DNA of 64,000 bases. Origin: Rhodoplanes sp. Z2-YC6860 (GTDB taxonomy: Bacteria; Pseudomonadota; Alphaproteobacteria; Rhizobiales; Xanthobacteraceae). Location of the stretch: positions 3,122,029-3,186,028 of the forward strand of contig NZ_CP007440.1 in assembly GCF_001579845.1 (NCBI RefSeq). Reading direction: 5' to 3'. Below, in pieces: positions 1 through 10,300 of the stretch. The position numbers were made by a program, and so were the translations under genes. Position 1 is the stretch's first letter. Every line of letters starts with the position of its first letter. Under the pieces are notes generated by a model that was not told the origin of the DNA, did not search any database, and saw only the letters and a list, made by a program, of their open reading frames with translations.

Positions 1-726
1 GGCGATCCGCGCTGCAAGGTCTTTATCGTGATGGGCAAGACGGACCCCGACAACGCCTCGCGTCACCAGCAGCAATCGATGGTTCTCGTGCCGGCCGATA
101 CGCCCGGCGTGAAGGTGCTGCGTCATTTGCCCGTGTTCGGCTTCGACGACGCCCCGCACGGGCATATGGAGATCGCACTGGAAAATGTGCGCGTTCCTGC
201 CTCGAACATGCTGCTGGGGGAGGGGCGCGGGTTCGAGATCGCACAGGGGCGCCTGGGCCCCGGCCGCATTCACCACTGCATGCGCCTGATCGGCCAGGCC
301 GAGATGGCGCTCGAGAAGATGTGCAAACGAGCAGCGAGCCGTGTCGCGTTCGGCCGCCCCGTTGCCGATCAGGGGGTGACGCGCGAGCGGATCGCAGAGG
401 CGCGCATCATGATCGACTCGGCGCGTCTGTTGACGCTCGACGCGGCGTGGAAAATGGACACTGTGGGAAACAAGGCGGCCCGCAAGGAGATCGCCATGAT
501 CAAGGTGCTGGCGCCCAACGTCGCCCTGAAGGTCATCGACTGGGCGATTCAGGCGCACGGAGCCGGTGGCGTGTCGGACGACTTCGGCCTTGCCCACGCT
601 TATGCCATGGCACGCACGTTGCGGTTTGCCGATGGCCCCGATGAGGTGCATCGCGACCAGATCGCAAGGCTGGAGCTTGGCGAGCAGCTAGCGGCGGTCG
701 GCAATTCTGTTAAAGCAACCGGTTGA
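1..726 (+). CDS. Acyl-CoA dehydrogenase, C-terminal part (partial at 5' end)
   Basis: The frame is open from base 1, so the gene starts upstream of the window. The visible 241 residues cover the middle beta domain and the C-terminal helical domain of an FAD-dependent acyl-CoA dehydrogenase, which introduces an alpha,beta double bond in an acyl-CoA thioester and passes electrons to ETF. Recognisable features are the [16 protein letters not shown] segment, the FGRP motif that follows the helical bundle start, and the C-terminal [19 protein letters not shown] and [15 protein letters not shown] segments, which are typical of the ACAD10/ACAD11-like subgroup. It ends 20 bases before a GntR regulator on the same strand and may share a transcript with it. 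The exact substrate cannot be read from this part. Confidence 0.9.
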   Translation, partial: GDPRCKVFIVMGKTDPDNASRHQQQSMVLVPADTPGVKVLRHLPVFGFDDAPHGHMEIALENVRVPASNMLLGEGRGFEIAQGRLGPGRIHHCMRLIGQAEMALEKMCKRAASRVAFGRPVADQGVTRERIAEARIMIDSARLLTLDAAWKMDTVGNKAARKEIAMIKVLAPNVALKVIDWAIQAHGAGGVSDDFGLAHAYAMARTLRFADGPDEVHRDQIARLELGEQLAAVGNSVKATG

Positions 727-746
727 AGCATGGCGGCGAGGAGACG

Positions 747-1439
747 ATGACCAAGCTCGAGATGATCGCCAACAGCATCGTCTCCGATATCGAACGGGGA
801 GCGCTGCGCGAGGGTGACCAGCTCCCCTCCGAGGAGAAGCTCGCGGAGCAGCACGGGGTGAGCGTCGGCACCGTGCAAAAGGCACTGGAGCGGCTTTCCC
901 AGTCCGGGATCATCTCGCGCCAACACGGACGCGGCACGTTCGTCAGCGGCAGCCGGATGGCGCCGGCCGATCTCCGCTATGTGCGGTTTCAGGATGCCGA
1001 AGGCCGTGACCTGACGTCGTATGTGCATGTGAGATCGGTCCGGCAGATTAAGCAGAAGGGCGCCTGGTCCGATTTTCTTGGTGGTGATGCTTTCGTCAGG
1101 GTGGAGCGTACGGTGGGCTTCGGCTCTCGCCTCGAACTCTACAGTGAGTTCTGGCTGAGAGAAGAAGAGTTCGTTCGACTTCACGGCGTCTCTCACCGCT
1201 CGTTCGAAAAGAGCGTCCGAACACTCCTCGACAAGCAGCTATCGCTGCCGACGCTCCGGGTCGACCAATGGGTCTGCTTTGCGCCATTGACCGCCAGCGC
1301 GGCTCGCGTGCTGGGACTGGAAGCTGGACAGCCAGGGTTTGTGATGGAGATGCGCGGTTACACATTGCGCGATCGGCCGTTGTCCTACCAGCGTCTCTCT
1401 TCCGGACCGTTTTCCGAACGGTTCGTGATCGTGCGTTAG
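747..1439 (+). CDS. GntR-family (HutC-type) transcriptional regulator
   Basis: A 230-residue DNA-binding regulator. Residues about 1-70 form the GntR winged helix, with the characteristic LPSEEKLAEQHGVSVGTVQKAL and RQHGRGTFV segments. Residues about 85-225 look like a UTRA ligand-binding domain, which places it in the HutC subfamily. I chose the ATG at 747 because it is preceded by a GAGGAG ribosome binding site and starts just before the conserved helix; a TTG at 723 in the same frame would add eight residues and overlap the upstream dehydrogenase. The ligand is unknown. Regulation of the neighbouring acyl-CoA dehydrogenase operon is the simple guess from position. Confidence 0.85.
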   Translation: MTKLEMIANSIVSDIERGALREGDQLPSEEKLAEQHGVSVGTVQKALERLSQSGIISRQHGRGTFVSGSRMAPADLRYVRFQDAEGRDLTSYVHVRSVRQIKQKGAWSDFLGGDAFVRVERTVGFGSRLELYSEFWLREEEFVRLHGVSHRSFEKSVRTLLDKQLSLPTLRVDQWVCFAPLTASAARVLGLEAGQPGFVMEMRGYTLRDRPLSYQRLSSGPFSERFVIVR

Positions 1440-1724
1440 CCGGCGGCCAAAGCAGACCATGAGCACGCTTTATACGCCGCCACCGAGAATGCCCGAGGCC
1501 GGCGGAATGCTCGAAAAGCAATGCCGTGCCGTGTGATAGGGCACGGTGAACCGGACGGTCAACAAGTGCAACCAGTGTGCTTTAAGTGCAGCGAGGGCAA
1601 TGTTTTTCCACGACGGGGACTTTGGCAATTCGGGGCTTTTCCGCATGGGTCCGGCGCCTCTGCTTGACCCCTACGGTGCGTTGGTCAACTCTTCCGGCGG
1701 CTGCGGTGCGCGGCCGGGGGGTAG
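1440..1724 (+). other. Intergenic region upstream of the giant gene
   Basis: This 285-base gap separates the GntR gene from the giant protein gene and should hold the promoter of the latter. It contains one clear hairpin, CCGTGCC at 1524-1530 paired with GGCACGG at 1540-1546 around a 9-base loop, with no T-run after it, so it is not a classical intrinsic terminator. I see no convincing sigma-70 promoter or coding sequence. Confidence 0.4.
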
Positions 1725-4700
1725 ATGGCGCAGTTCGATCACGACGCTGGGCTTTGGAGTCGGCTGAAAGGCCGGCTGCGTGTCCTATGCGGAAGCGATC
1801 GGGCCAGGGAGGCTGACGAAGGTCAGCGGCAGAGCAGGTTTCAGATCGAGCCCCTCGAGCCCCGCATTCTTCTTTCCGGTGATCCCGTCGCGAGTGAACT
1901 CGCTCGCCTTGTCGACGACGCCACGCATGCCACGTTTCTCGATGATCACGCTGCCGTCGTCGAGCAGGTGACGACGGACGTCGTCGCCGATGCTGGACAC
2001 GCGGACCACAGTTCTCAGGGTGCCGTTGCTTCCGACTCCCAAGCGGGGGACGCCCGTGGCGTCGAATGGCCTTCCGATTGGACGAACCCAAACACCAACC
2101 CGACCGCCGCACCGAGCACGGCAACGAGTGCGGTGCATGCTCACAACGTCGACCTGCGGATGGCTGTCGCAGATCTCGTCGCTGCCTTCGCAGCGCAGAG
2201 CCAGACAAACCCTGCGGGACAAATTCACTTCATCGCAGTTGTCGTAGACCAGGGTCCGCCGACCGCGACAGGACCGCCGGGCTCGATCGCGATCGAGCAC
2301 GCTGTTACCGACTCCTCCAATGAACCGAGCACGGAGACTTCGAGCCAATCGAGTTTGACGACGCAGACGACGTCTGCGGCAAAACAGGACGGCGGTGTTT
2401 CGACGAACGCCGACGTGCAGGTTGATCACGTCCAGACGTTGCTCAAGTCCGTGTTGGACGGAGTGCGCGCCGCGTTTGCCTCGGGTTCCGATGGCGCGGC
2501 CTCGCAAGCCTCTATTGCCGGTCTCGAAATCCGGATGGCGAAGCTTCAGCCCGGCGAGGTGGCCCGCATTGATGGAAACGTCATCCTGGTTGACGATGAC
2601 GCCGCGGGTGCCGGCTGGTCGCTGGACGGTGTTGCTGCGCCTGATCTCGCGAGCCTCGCGGCCTCGGCCAACGTTGCCAGCCAGTCGGTGGATGCGGGCA
2701 CATCGGGTGGTCCTGTTCCTCCGGGCGCCGCCCTCGATGTCGGGCCGTCGGCGTCTGCCAGCGGCGCTGCCGCCGCACCTGCCAGCGCCAACGTGGTCGC
2801 CGCGCCGGTCGCATCATCCGCGGCGAGTTCGCTGACCGTGGCAATGGTGGCCGACCCGTTACCGGCCCCGACGCCAGTGGCCAGCTCTGACGATGCTCCG
2901 ACCCAACACGAGACGGTTATCGCTCCGGTCGTGAACGAGGACGTCACCGCAGCGCCTAGCGCTATGCCGGCCGACGCTTCTGCTGCTGCAACGCAGCAGG
3001 TTGATCCCTCCGTCTCGGTTACCCCGCCGGCTGAGGATAACGCCGTCAGCCCGGGGGCGACGGACACCGTTGCGGGACTGATCCTTGCCGTCGCGATATC
3101 GAGCCCGATCTTCGACGGGCGACAGCAGGAGCTCGGGCAGGGGACTCAGGCGAGTTCCTCGGGCGAGACCGGCGGGTCTGAAGCAGACTCGTCCGCCACG
3201 GCTGGAACCTCCAGCACGGCGACCGTGCAGGGTAACGGTCTCGATGAGACATCTACCTCTGTCTCCGGGGTGGCCAGTATCGGTGAGGGAGAGACCGCAA
3301 GCGCGTCAGTTGCAGCAGATGCAATGACGGCCGCCGCCTCGGTCATGTCAGTGCCGCTTTCGGGGGACCAGGTTGGATTGAGCCTGGACTCCCAGGTGGA
3401 GATGGCGCGTGGCCCGCCTGACACGTCCGTTTCCGCTCGTGGCCCGCCTGCTGCCGATTACCTTCTTGCCGACCCAACCGCGCCTTTCGCCTCCACTCCC
3501 GCAACCACCCTCTCCGCCGCAGATCTTCAGAGCCTCGCTAATGTCGCGCTTACAATCTGGTCCGACGCTTTAGCCGCCAAAGGCCTCACCCTTCCCGCCG
3601 GCACCCCGACTTTCCAGATCTCCGACCTTGCTGATGGCGTCCTCGGCGCAACCGACGGCTCTGTCATCAGCATAGACATCGATGCGGCCGGCCATGGCTG
3701 GTTCGTCGATCCGACCCCGCTCGACGCCTCGGAGTTCCCACTCGTCCTCGGCACCGATCGCCTTGGCGCCGCTCCGGGCACGGCGGCCGCCGGCTCGATG
3801 GACCTGTTGACTGTCCTGCTCCACGAGATCGGGCATTGGCTCGGATACGAACACGACGCCGGGTTCGCGGTGATGGCGCCGGAGCTCGGGACAGGCCAGC
3901 GGGTGATGCTCGACCTCGGCGACGCGCTGCCTCCGGCTGGCGCGAACGCCCCGAGCCTGGCTGCCGACGCCAATACCGGACCCGTGTCCGGTACGCTGAC
4001 CGAATCCCCATCCCCGCCACCCGCGGTTCAAACCTTTACCTTGGCCGCCGAGAGTACCGACACGTCCGCAATCACGTTCCGGATATTCGATGACAACCAC
4101 AACGGGACCCCGGACTTCCAGGTGACCGGAGCAATCACCGGCAACGGGATCTACGACGATATCGACACGCTGATCGGCTCGGCGAACCTCCATGACAAGG
4201 TCATCGTCGACATCGACTCCGCCACGGTTTGGAATCTCACCGGCCTCAATTCCGGTACGGTGACCACGGAAGGGTTCAGCGCGATCACCTTCAGCGGTAT
4301 CGAAAACGTCGTCGGCGCGGCGACCGCAAAGGACACGTTCATCATTGATGAGAACGGCGGCGTCGCTGGGGATCTCGACGCTCGCGGCGGGATCGTAGCC
4401 GTTCAGCTCACGATGGGCCCGGTGACGGTCATCGGTGATGTCGCTGGGTTCACCTCCAGCCTCCAGACGGTAAACGTCGACACGGATGGCAACGGCACAG
4501 CCGACCTGCTGGGCGCAACACTGAAGACGTTCGCGTTGGATGCGACGAGCGTGGGCGTCACGGTGGATGGTGTTGCGAGCCTGACCTTGTCGGGCAAGCT
4601 CGCGCTGGCGAGCGTGACGGCGGCGGGTCAGACGACGGCACGTTACACGGCGCTGAAGATGGGCGACGTGTCGGTGAGCGCGTCGACCGGCAACGCCTCG

Positions 4701-6206
4701 GACTTCGGCCTGAGCGGGACGCTGACGATCAGCTCGCTGGACTACAACAGCGCTGCGTCGGGCTTTGCGCGGCTGGACTGGGCGAAGGCGTTCGACCTGG
4801 ACGGTGACGGCAACGCCGACGTGCTGGATCCGGGCGCGTTGCTGCCGACACCGGCGGACCTGTCGCTCGGGTTTGCGTCGAGCCTGCAATATGTGTTGAG
4901 CGGCAGCATTACGAACCTGGTGGTGACGGCCGGTCCGGTGACGATCAGCGGGTCGGCTGAGTTTGCGCTGAGCCGTTCCACGGTGGACGTGGACACCGAC
5001 GGCAACGGCACGGCCGATCTCATTGGTGCGACGCTGGATGAGCTGGCGCTGTCGGTCGCGAGCGGCACGACCGTCACGGTGAGCGGTGTGGCGAGCCTGA
5101 CGCTGTCCGGCAACCTGGCGCTGGCACGGGTGACGGCGGCGGGTCAGACGACGGCACGCTACACGGCGCTGAAGATGGGCGACGTGTCGGTGAGCACGTC
5201 GACCGGCAACGCTTCGGACTTCGGCCTGAGCGGGACGCTGACGATCAGCTCGCTGGACTACAACAGCGCCGCGGCGGGCTTTGAGCGGCTGGACTGGGCC
5301 AAGGCCTTCGACCTTGACGGTGACGGCAACGCCGACGTGCTGGATCCGGGTGCGCTGCTGCCGACGCCGGCGGACCTGTCGATCGGCTTTGCGTCGAGCC
5401 TGCAGTATGTGCTGAGCGGCAGCATTACGAACCTGGTGGTGACGGCCGGTCCGGTGACGATCGGCGGTAATGCGGAGTTTGCGCTGAGCCGCTCCACCGT
5501 GGATGTGGACACCGACGGCAACGGCACGGCCGATCTGATTGGTGCGACGCTGGACGAGCTGGCGCTGTCGGTCGCGAGCGGCACGACCGTCACGGTGAGC
5601 GGCGTTGCGACGCTGACGCTGTCCGGCAACCTGGCGCTGGCACGGGTGACGGCGGCGGGGCAGACGACGGCGCGTTATACGGCGCTGAAGATGGGCGACG
5701 TGACGGTGAGCGCGTCGACCGGCAATGCCTCGGACTTCGGCCTGAGCGGGACGCTGACGATCAGCTCGCTGGACTACAACAGCGCCGCGGCAGGCTTTGA
5801 GCGGCTGGACTGGGCGAAGGCGTTCGACCTCGACGGTGATGGCAACCCGGACGTGCTGGATCCGGGCGCGTTGCTGCCGACGCCGGCGGACCTGTCGATC
5901 GGCTTTGCGTCGAGCCTGCAGTATGTGCTGAGCGGCAGCATTACGAACCTGGTGGTGACGGCCGGTCCGGTGACGATCAGCGGGTCGGCTGAGTTTGCGC
6001 TGAGCCGTTCCACGGTGGATGTGGACACCGACGGCAACGGCACGGCCGATCTGATCGGTGCGACGCTGGACGAACTGGCGCTGTCGGTTGCGAGCGGCAC
6101 GACCGTGACGGTGAGCGGTGTTGCGAGCCTGACGCTGTCCCGGGAAACCTGGCGCTGGCGCGGGTCACGGCGGCGGGTCAGACGTCGGCGCGCTACACGG
6201 CGCTGA
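1725..6206 (+). CDS. Giant LEPR-XLL repeat protein, N-terminal part (frame broken near 6140)
   Basis: This frame encodes the first 1,493 codons of a protein that would be about 8,944 residues if joined to the frame beginning before 6209. The start ATG is preceded by GGGGGGTAG. There is no hydrophobic Sec signal peptide. Residues 1-43 are basic and hydrophilic and end in the signature LEPRILLSGD at residues 44-53; NCBI uses the name LEPR-XLL for an N-terminal domain of very large bacterial proteins. Residues about 60-590 are low-complexity Ala/Ser/Thr/Pro-rich. Residues about 600-740 contain a metzincin-like module with HEIGHWLGYEHD at 700-711. From about residue 915 onward the protein consists of near-identical 172-residue repeats. 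The last residues from about 1475 are frameshifted sequence. The only cysteine I noticed is C22. Export probably depends on the genes at 28842-35685. Confidence 0.85.
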   Translation: MAQFDHDAGLWSRLKGRLRVLCGSDRAREADEGQRQSRFQIEPLEPRILLSGDPVASELARLVDDATHATFLDDHAAVVEQVTTDVVADAGHADHSSQGAVASDSQAGDARGVEWPSDWTNPNTNPTAAPSTATSAVHAHNVDLRMAVADLVAAFAAQSQTNPAGQIHFIAVVVDQGPPTATGPPGSIAIEHAVTDSSNEPSTETSSQSSLTTQTTSAAKQDGGVSTNADVQVDHVQTLLKSVLDGVRAAFASGSDGAASQASIAGLEIRMAKLQPGEVARIDGNVILVDDDAAGAGWSLDGVAAPDLASLAASANVASQSVDAGTSGGPVPPGAALDVGPSASASGAAAAPASANVVAAPVASSAASSLTVAMVADPLPAPTPVASSDDAPTQHETVIAPVVNEDVTAAPSAMPADASAAATQQVDPSVSVTPPAEDNAVSPGATDTVAGLILAVAISSPIFDGRQQELGQGTQASSSGETGGSEADSSATAGTSSTATVQGNGLDETSTSVSGVASIGEGETASASVAADAMTAAASVMSVPLSGDQVGLSLDSQVEMARGPPDTSVSARGPPAADYLLADPTAPFASTPATTLSAADLQSLANVALTIWSDALAAKGLTLPAGTPTFQISDLADGVLGATDGSVISIDIDAAGHGWFVDPTPLDASEFPLVLGTDRLGAAPGTAAAGSMDLLTVLLHEIGHWLGYEHDAGFAVMAPELGTGQRVMLDLGDALPPAGANAPSLAADANTGPVSGTLTESPSPPPAVQTFTLAAESTDTSAITFRIFDDNHNGTPDFQVTGAITGNGIYDDIDTLIGSANLHDKVIVDIDSATVWNLTGLNSGTVTTEGFSAITFSGIENVVGAATAKDTFIIDENGGVAGDLDARGGIVAVQLTMGPVTVIGDVAGFTSSLQTVNVDTDGNGTADLLGATLKTFALDATSVGVTVDGVASLTLSGKLALASVTAAGQTTARYTALKMGDVSVSASTGNASDFGLSGTLTISSLDYNSAASGFARLDWAKAFDLDGDGNADVLDPGALLPTPADLSLGFASSLQYVLSGSITNLVVTAGPVTISGSAEFALSRSTVDVDTDGNGTADLIGATLDELALSVASGTTVTVSGVASLTLSGNLALARVTAAGQTTARYTALKMGDVSVSTSTGNASDFGLSGTLTISSLDYNSAAAGFERLDWAKAFDLDGDGNADVLDPGALLPTPADLSIGFASSLQYVLSGSITNLVVTAGPVTIGGNAEFALSRSTVDVDTDGNGTADLIGATLDELALSVASGTTVTVSGVATLTLSGNLALARVTAAGQTTARYTALKMGDVTVSASTGNASDFGLSGTLTISSLDYNSAAAGFERLDWAKAFDLDGDGNPDVLDPGALLPTPADLSIGFASSLQYVLSGSITNLVVTAGPVTISGSAEFALSRSTVDVDTDGNGTADLIGATLDELALSVASGTTVTVSGVASLTLSRETWRWRGSRRRVRRRRATRR
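1854..1883 (+). other. LEPR-XLL signature at the N-terminus of the giant protein
   Basis: Codons 44-53 read LEPRILLSGD, an exact match to the motif that names the LEPR-XLL family. It follows a basic, hydrophilic leader without a hydrophobic core. The position close to the start and the absence of another export signal suggest a targeting role, which is inference. Confidence 0.85.
3525..3950 (+). other. Metzincin-like zinc-binding module, N-terminal copy
   Basis: The module runs from LSAADLQSLANVALTIW through IDIDAAGHGWFVD to HEIGHWLGYEHD (motif at 3822-3854). The last string fits HExxHxxGxxH, the three-histidine zinc site of metzincin/matrixin peptidases, with the general-base glutamate present. 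A methionine follows 4 residues after the motif (VMAPELG), which could be the Met-turn. Whether it is an active protease is not known. Confidence 0.75.
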
Positions 6207-7300
6207 AGATGGGCGACGTGTCGGTGAGCGCGTCGACCGGCAACGCTTCTGACTTCGGCCTGAGCGGGACGCTGACGATCAGCTCGCTGGACTACAACAG
6301 CGCCGCGGCGGGCTTTGCGCGGCTGGACTGGGCCAAGGCCTTCGACCTGGACGGTGACGGCAACCCGGACGTGCTGGATCCGGGTGCGCTGCTGCCGACG
6401 CCGGCGGATCTGTCGATCGGCTTTGCGTCGAGCCTGCAATATGTGCTGAGCGGCAGCATTACGAACCTGGTGGTGACGGCCGGTCCGGTGACGATCAGCG
6501 GGTCGGCTGAGTTTGCGCTGAGCCGTTCCACGGTGGACGTGGACACCGACGGCAACGGCATGGCCGATCTCATTGGTGCGACGCTGGATGAGCTGGCGCT
6601 GTCGGTGCAGGCCGGCACGACCGTCACGGTGAGCGGTGTGGCGAGCCTGACGCTGTCCGGGAACCTGGCGCTGGCGCGGGTGACGGCGGCGGGGCAGACG
6701 ACGGCGCGCTACACGGCGCTGAAGATGGGCGACGTGTCGGTGAGTGCGTCGACCGGCAACGCTTCTGACTTCGGCCTGAGCGGGACGCTGACGATCAGCT
6801 CGCTGGACTACAACAGCGCCGCGGCGGGCTTTGCGCGGCTGGACTGGGCCAAGGCCTTCGACCTGGACGGTGACGGCAACCCGGACGTGCTGGATCCGGG
6901 TGCGCTGCTGCCGACGCCGGCAGACCTGTCGATCGGGTTTGCGTCGAGCCTGCAATATGCGCTGACCGGCACGGTGACCGGCACCGGCGACTACACCTAC
7001 GACCCGGACTTCGACCCGAGCACCAACAATGACGTCACGATCCACAACGTGATCCTGACGATTGGTGACGTGCGCATCGCGGGCACGGCGGAGTTTGCGC
7101 TGGAGAAGCGCACGGTGAGCGTGGACGAGAACGGCATCGTGGTGGACGGTGCGAGCCTGCTGACGGTTGCGCTGACGGTGTCGGAGCTGGGCGTGCACGT
7201 CGAGGACGTGGCGCACCTGAACGTGTCGGGGCATCTGGCGCTGGTGAGCGTGACGGAAGCCGGCCAGACGACGGCACGCTACACGGCGTTCAAGATGGGC
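4470..7300 (+). repeat. Tandem 516-bp (172-residue) coding repeats in the giant gene
   Basis: The marker ATGGGCGACGTG occurs at 4659, 5175, 5691, 6209, 6725 and 7295. Spacings are 516, 516, 518, 516 and 570 bases; the 518 includes the 2-base frameshift insertion. A related marker at 7883 lies 588 bases further. Units at 4659-6724 are nearly identical at the DNA level; later units diverge and gain a GDYTYDPDFDPSTNNDVT insert. Each unit contains an FDLDGDGN and a DVDTDGNG acidic loop, which look like calcium-binding motifs. The array invites recombination and assembly error. Confidence 0.95.
6139..6147 (+). other. Frameshifting double insertion in the fourth 516-bp repeat
   Basis: Sister repeats read CTGTCCGGGAACCTG or CTGTCCGGCAACCTG. 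Here the sequence is CTGTCCCGGGAAACCTG, with one extra C in the run at 6139-6141 and one extra A in the run at 6145-6147. The net +2 moves the frame from the one opened at 1725 to the one that continues to 28561. The repeat spacing of 518 instead of 516 confirms the size. It can be a real mutation or a consensus error in homopolymers. Confidence 0.9.
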
Positions 7301-10300
7301 GACGTGACGGTGAGCGGCGATGTCAACCTGGGCATCGACGGGCTCACCGCCGAGATCGCGGTGAAGTCGCTGGACATGAACAGCGCGGCAACGGGCGTTG
7401 CGCGGCTGGACTGGGCGCACGCATTCGACCTGGATGACGACGGCCAGTACGACGATGTGCTCAATCCGGGCGCGCTTCTGCCGACGCCGGCGGACCTGGA
7501 GATCGACTTCGGCTCGAGCCTGGAGTTCCGGCTGACGGGCTCGTTCAGCGGCACGGGCGACTACACTTACGACCCGGACTTCGACCCGAGCACCAACAAC
7601 GACGTCACGATCAACAACGTGATCCTGACGATTGGCGATGTGCGCATCGCGGGCACGGCGGAGTTTGCGCTGGAGAGGCGCAGCGTTGTCGCCGACGTGG
7701 ACGGAGCCGGCAACGGGCAACTGCTCAACAACGGTGTCCTCATCACGCTTGCCCTGACCGCCGCCGGGTTGGGTGTGCACGTGGAGGATCTGGCGCACAT
7801 CACCGTCTCGGGCAAACTGGCGCTGGCGACGTTGAAGAGCGCCACGCCCGCGAGCGATGGCCGCAGCTGGACGGCACTGAAGATGGGTAACGTCGTGATC
7901 ACCGGCGACGTCAATCTGGACCTCGATGGCGTGACGGCGCAGATCACCGTCGATGCGCTGGACCTGAACCTGTCGAGCAATTCGCTGACGCCGGGCATGC
8001 CGCCGGCGCGGTTGGACTGGACGCACGCCTTCGACCTGGATGGCGACGGCCAGTATGACGATGTGCTCAATCCGGGCGCGAATCTGCCGACGCCGGCAGA
8101 TCTGGCGATCGACTTCCTGCCGAGCACGTACATTCATCTCGTCGGCGGCGCCTCGCTGGCCGTCGGCGACAACCTGATTGCGGTGATCCCGCGAGGCGGG
8201 CTGGACCTCCAGATATCGCTCGCCGACGTGGTCACAGGGAACCCGCTCATCAAGGGCCTCGGCTCGACGGATGGCACGATCAGTGACGCCAAGATCCTCA
8301 CGTTCAAGATCACCGGCGCGCACCTGTTCGTCGGTGCAGGCGGTGAGCTTTCCGATGACTACTCGACCATCATCGCGGACGGAGCCGTGGGCTTCCTGAT
8401 CGATGGCGCGTCGTTCACGATGGTCTCGGTTTCGAAGAACACGACCTCGTTCACCGCGATGAGCATCGGGCTCAACAATGTCGCGCTGCTCGGGATCGAC
8501 GGTTTCACGCTCGGCGTCAGCAACGCCACCTTCAAGCTCAACAAGACGAGCGTCGCGGGTGGCCCCAGGATCGACTGGTCGGACGCGACAACCACACCTT
8601 CGACGCCGGAGAATCTCCTGCCGGCGCTCGACATCGATAGCGGCCTGGATGTCGAGGTGGCTGGAACGCTGGTGCTCGATGCCTTCGATACGGTGCTCGC
8701 CAAGGGCAGCTTCAAGCTGCAGCTGGGCACAGTAACCGACAAGGGCACTGACACGCTCCTGGGCACCAGCGACGACGTGGTTTACCAGGCGATGGTGCTC
8801 ACGCTGGGCGAGGGGGCTTTCACCGGGGCGACAGCAGTTCAGGTGTTCATCGGCGTGGGCGGGGTGCTGGACGACTCCAACACGCCGCAGAACTTCTCCG
8901 ACGATCAGATCGATACGGCGGCGGGTCTCGGGTTCTTCGCCTCGCTGCCGAACCTGAGCCTGATCACGCTGAAGAACAACAACAAGACCCCGACCAATCG
9001 CCTCGACGACAAGAGCTACCTGGGACTGCAGCTCAGCAACTTGAGCGCGGCGCTGATCGGGATCGATGGGCTGACGCTTGGGGTGTACGGCGGCGGCGTG
9101 AAGGTCAACCAGGCCAAGGATAGCGACACCAACCCGGCCAACGATCCGGCGAAGCTGGACTGGACGACGTTCTTCAACAACGCGGCGGGGCTGATCCCTG
9201 CAGCGTCGAGCATCCCGAACGTGGGCGCTGGCGTGGATATCGAAGTGCAAGGCTCGCTGGTGCTGAATGCCTACGAGACGGTGCTGGTCAAGGGGAGCTT
9301 CAAGCTTCAGCTCGGCACAGTGACCGACAAGGGCAATGACCACACCCTGGGCACCAACGATGACAAGATCTACCAGGAGATGGTGCTCACGCTGGGCGAG
9401 GGTGCCTTTACCGGGGCGACCGCGGTCCAGGTGTTCATCGGCGTGGGCGGGGTGCTGGACGATAACAACACGCCGCTGGACTTCTCCGACGATGCGATCA
9501 ACACCGATGCGGGTATCGGGTTCGTCGCTTCGCTGCAGAACCTGAGCCTGATCACGCTGAAGAACAACAACAAGACCCCGACCAATTCCGCCGACGACAA
9601 GAGCTACCTTGGGCTGGATTTCAGCAACTTGAGCGCGGCGCTGGTCGGGATCGATGGGCTGACGCTCGGGGTGTACGACGGCGGGGTGAAGGTCAATCAG
9701 GCCAAGGATGGCGACACCAACCCGGCCAACGATCCGGCGAAGCTGGACTGGACGACGTTCTTTAACAACGCGGTGGGGCTGATCCCTGCAGCGCCGAGCA
9801 TCCCGAATGTGGACGCCGGCGTGGATATCGAAGTGCAAGGCTCGCTGGCGCTGGACGCGTTCGGGGTGGTGTTCGCCAAGGGCAGCTTCAGCCTGCAACT
9901 GGGCACGGTGATCGATAAGGGTGCGGACCACACGGTGGGTGGCGGTGACGACATCGCCTACCAGGCGATGGTGCTCACGCTGGGACAGAACGCCTTTGTC
10001 GGGGCGAGCGCGGTGGAGGTGTTCATCGGCGTGGGCGGGGTGCTGGACGACAACGACACGCCGCAGGACTTCTCCGACGACTCGATCAACACGGACTCGG
10101 GCATCGGGTTCTCAGCGTCGCTTGAAAGCCTGAACCTGATCACGCTGAAGAACGGCAACAAGAGCTACCTGGGGCTGGAGCTCAACGACTTTGCGGCATC
10201 ACTGATTGGCGTCAACCCGGTCACGATCAACGTGTGGGACGTCTCGGTTCAGGTCAACCAGGCGAAGAACGCCGCCAGCCCGAACAACGATCCGCCTAAG

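Noticed and set aside
1524-1546. Intrinsic terminator after the GntR gene
   Set aside because: The hairpin is good but no U-tract follows, so I report it only as a hairpin.
5774-9931. A 1,385-codon open frame on the minus strand, and several others such as 23816-27487, 17795-20581 and 12980-14908
   Set aside because: They lie opposite the giant gene, are His/Arg/Gln-rich and repeat with its periodicity. They are shadows of GC-rich repetitive coding sequence with few stops on the complementary strand.
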